DNA of 64,000 nucleotides, from assembly GCA_032622095.1 (NCBI GenBank), contig CP136066.1, forward strand, positions 192,746,816 through 192,810,815, given 5' to 3'. Source of the stretch: Siphonodentalium dalli (lineage: Eukaryota; Mollusca; Scaphopoda; Gadilida; Siphonodentaliidae). A model generated the notes under the pieces. That model did not search any database. It saw only the letters and a list, made by a program, of their open reading frames with translations, and was not told where the DNA came from. The position numbers and the translations under genes are program-made. Shown piece by piece: positions 62,500 to 64,000 of this stretch. Position 1 is the first letter of the stretch, and each line of letters begins with the position of its first letter.

Positions 62500-63019
62500 A
62501 GCCGATGAGCCCGATGTTGTCCAGGTTATTCAAAAACCAAATTGCAAATTTCAAGTCGATAGCTCCACCCATTTCCAAGATCTGGTCTGCGCATGCGCGA
62601 AGCTGGCGTAGCACGGGCTCGGCGACCCGATAAAATTCGTATCCGGGGCAAGATACATTCACATACCAAATTTCAAGTCGATAGCTCTACCCGTTTCCGA
62701 TATCTCGTCTGCGCATGCGCGAAGCTGGCGTCGCACGGGCTCGGCGACCCGATAAAATTCGTATCCGGGGCAAGATACATTCACATAGCAAATTTCAAGT
62801 CGATAGCTCCACCCGTTTCCAATATCTCGTCTGCGCATGCGCGAAGCGGGCGCCGCACGGGCTCGCCAATACGACAACGTCGACCGCCTGGTCAAACTAC
62901 ACACACGTACCAAGTTTCGTCCCGATCGGTCGAGAATCGTAGATTTGTATAAATGACATACAGACAGACAGACAGACATACAGACAGACAAACAGAGGTC
63001 TTCAAAATATATATGAGAT
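62499..63019. mobile_element. repeat starting TAGCCGATGAGCCCGATGTT, copy 2 with triplicated core
   Basis: Follows copy 1 directly. A 122-bp core (AAATTTCAAGTCGATAGCTC ... ATTCGTATCCGGGGCAAGAT) is present about three times. It ends with a CAGA microsatellite (62960-62998) and the same TTCAAAATATATATGAGATA tail. Confidence 0.75.
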
Positions 63020-63029
63020 AATGGAAGGA

Positions 63030-63135
63030 TCTATTATTCATCTTGAGCAGCTTTTAGTAAAGAACAGTAGGAGTTTTATTATCTGAACATTGCCGAAGGG
63101 AACTACGTGTCAGTGAGTATTTAGTATAGAAAGGG
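63030..63135. repeat. G-family fragment
   Basis: TTTTATTATCTGAACATTGC and TATTTAGTATAGAAAGGGTT phrases. Confidence 0.5.
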
Positions 63136-63587
63136 TTTTATTACATATCCATCAACGTAATTCGCATGATCGCATGAGTTTCCAGGCCGTTTACCCACAC
63201 CTGGTCGAAAATTGGAAAGTTTGGCCTCCAAGGCAGCGAAAAAAGCGTGTGATAATTCTCAGAATCGCACTTGTGCAATCTGTCGACAGAACTATTTAAT
63301 TCAGTGTTGTTAGACTGGTTCTCGCCATTACTATTTTAACTTTTTCAACGCAAGGGTGACAACCCACTTGCTGAAATATTAGCGCGCTGATTGGGTTATA
63401 TTTTTGGAAAATCTATCAGAATTTAATTTCAAACGCATCATTAAAGATGGGTCAAGGTCAGTCGCGGATAGACGGGCTCCCTGTCTGATTGTTGCGTTAA
63501 CCCTAATATGCCGTTAAAACTCAATTAAATTCACATTTTCAGTACCGGAGATGTACGATTGTGAGTCAACTTACTATGATACGGAGA

Positions 63588-63780
63588 TATGTAATAAAAA
63601 TAGAAACGCATGAGTGTCTGGATTTTGACGAAATTTTCGCACTCGATTTGTTGGCAGAACGTGATACCTCTCGTGCGGGACTGCATCCCGCACTCGAGGT
63701 ATCACTCCACCAACAAATCTCGTGCGATAATTTCGTCAAAATCCAGACACAAATGCGGTTCTATCTATTTATTACATGAT
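63588..63780. mobile_element. foldback of about 190 bp
   Basis: GTGTCTGGATTTTGACGAAA left and TTTCGTCAAAATCCAGACAC right; inner arms GTGATACCTCTCGTGCGGGA / TCCCGCACTCGAGGTATCAC. Almost the whole length pairs. The short reading frames within it follow from the palindrome. Confidence 0.8.
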
Positions 63781-64000
63781 TCTACCCTTATTCCATTCAA
63801 TAAACCCATTCTATAAATTGTGATATTAAACGTTCGTTTAATAACAGGAAATAGTGCCAGGTGACATTTGACATCCAGTTTGTCGTCTGTTTACATTCCG
63901 TACGCTACGTCTCAAAATACTACGGTTTCCCATATTTTTCCAACAAACTGTAATGAATGAAGAGTTTGAAAAGTTATGTCATTAAATATACGCCATTAAA

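Noticed and set aside
62593-62991. Overlapping frames rich in Ala/Arg on both strands
   Set aside because: They arise from the 122-bp tandem repeat and the CAGA microsatellite and recur per unit.

Overview
The window is animal nuclear DNA with spliced genes, long AT-rich introns and no prokaryotic gene organisation. It looks molluscan, most probably bivalve. The grounds are Helitron-like elements built of a (CCGT)n tract plus tandem core units of about 150 bp (the pearl/CvA layout described from bivalves), a tRNA-derived SINE, and a very dense MITE population. The species cannot be named from the sequence.

Two conserved genes lie tail to tail. On the plus strand, 900-31352 holds thirteen exons of a KCTD3/SHKBP1-family gene (BTB plus WD40 protein). 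Its BTB exons lie upstream of the window. The exons join in one frame into 612 residues and a stop, followed by AATAAA at 31445. On the minus strand, 44513-61694 holds the last eight exons of SRP54, the GTPase and signal-sequence-binding subunit of the signal recognition particle. They give 272 C-terminal residues covering the end of the G domain and the whole M domain; the N domain and first GTPase motifs lie beyond the right end. The two genes serve unrelated housekeeping or signalling roles and nothing suggests a functional link.

The rest is mostly mobile DNA. Main families: (1) MITEs with TTAA at both ends, several starting TTAACCCTT and built as two perfect hairpins joined by a linker; (2) a second double-hairpin family whose stems begin GCAGAATGAGGTC; (3) a Tc1/mariner-type foldback starting TA-CAGTAATGCCC; (4) hAT-like elements, one with an 8-bp target duplication placed 31-39 bp from an SRP54 splice donor; (5) pearl/Helitron-like elements; (6) a 2.4-kb element with arms of about 780-810 bp in inverted orientation; (7) a 41-bp satellite of about 169 units (48262-55203) filling most of one SRP54 intron.

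Layout: 1-16 kb KCTD3-like exons among MITEs; 15.6-26.4 kb one large intron with a possible 5.3-kb degraded element and the 2.4-kb foldback; 26.4-31.5 kb the remaining KCTD3-like exons, including a decayed tandem copy of the terminal exon; 31.5-44.5 kb repeat-rich intergenic DNA; 44.5-61.7 kb SRP54 with its satellite; 61.7-64 kb an SRP54 intron with tandem repeats carrying NRF1-like motifs. No credible third protein-coding gene was found.
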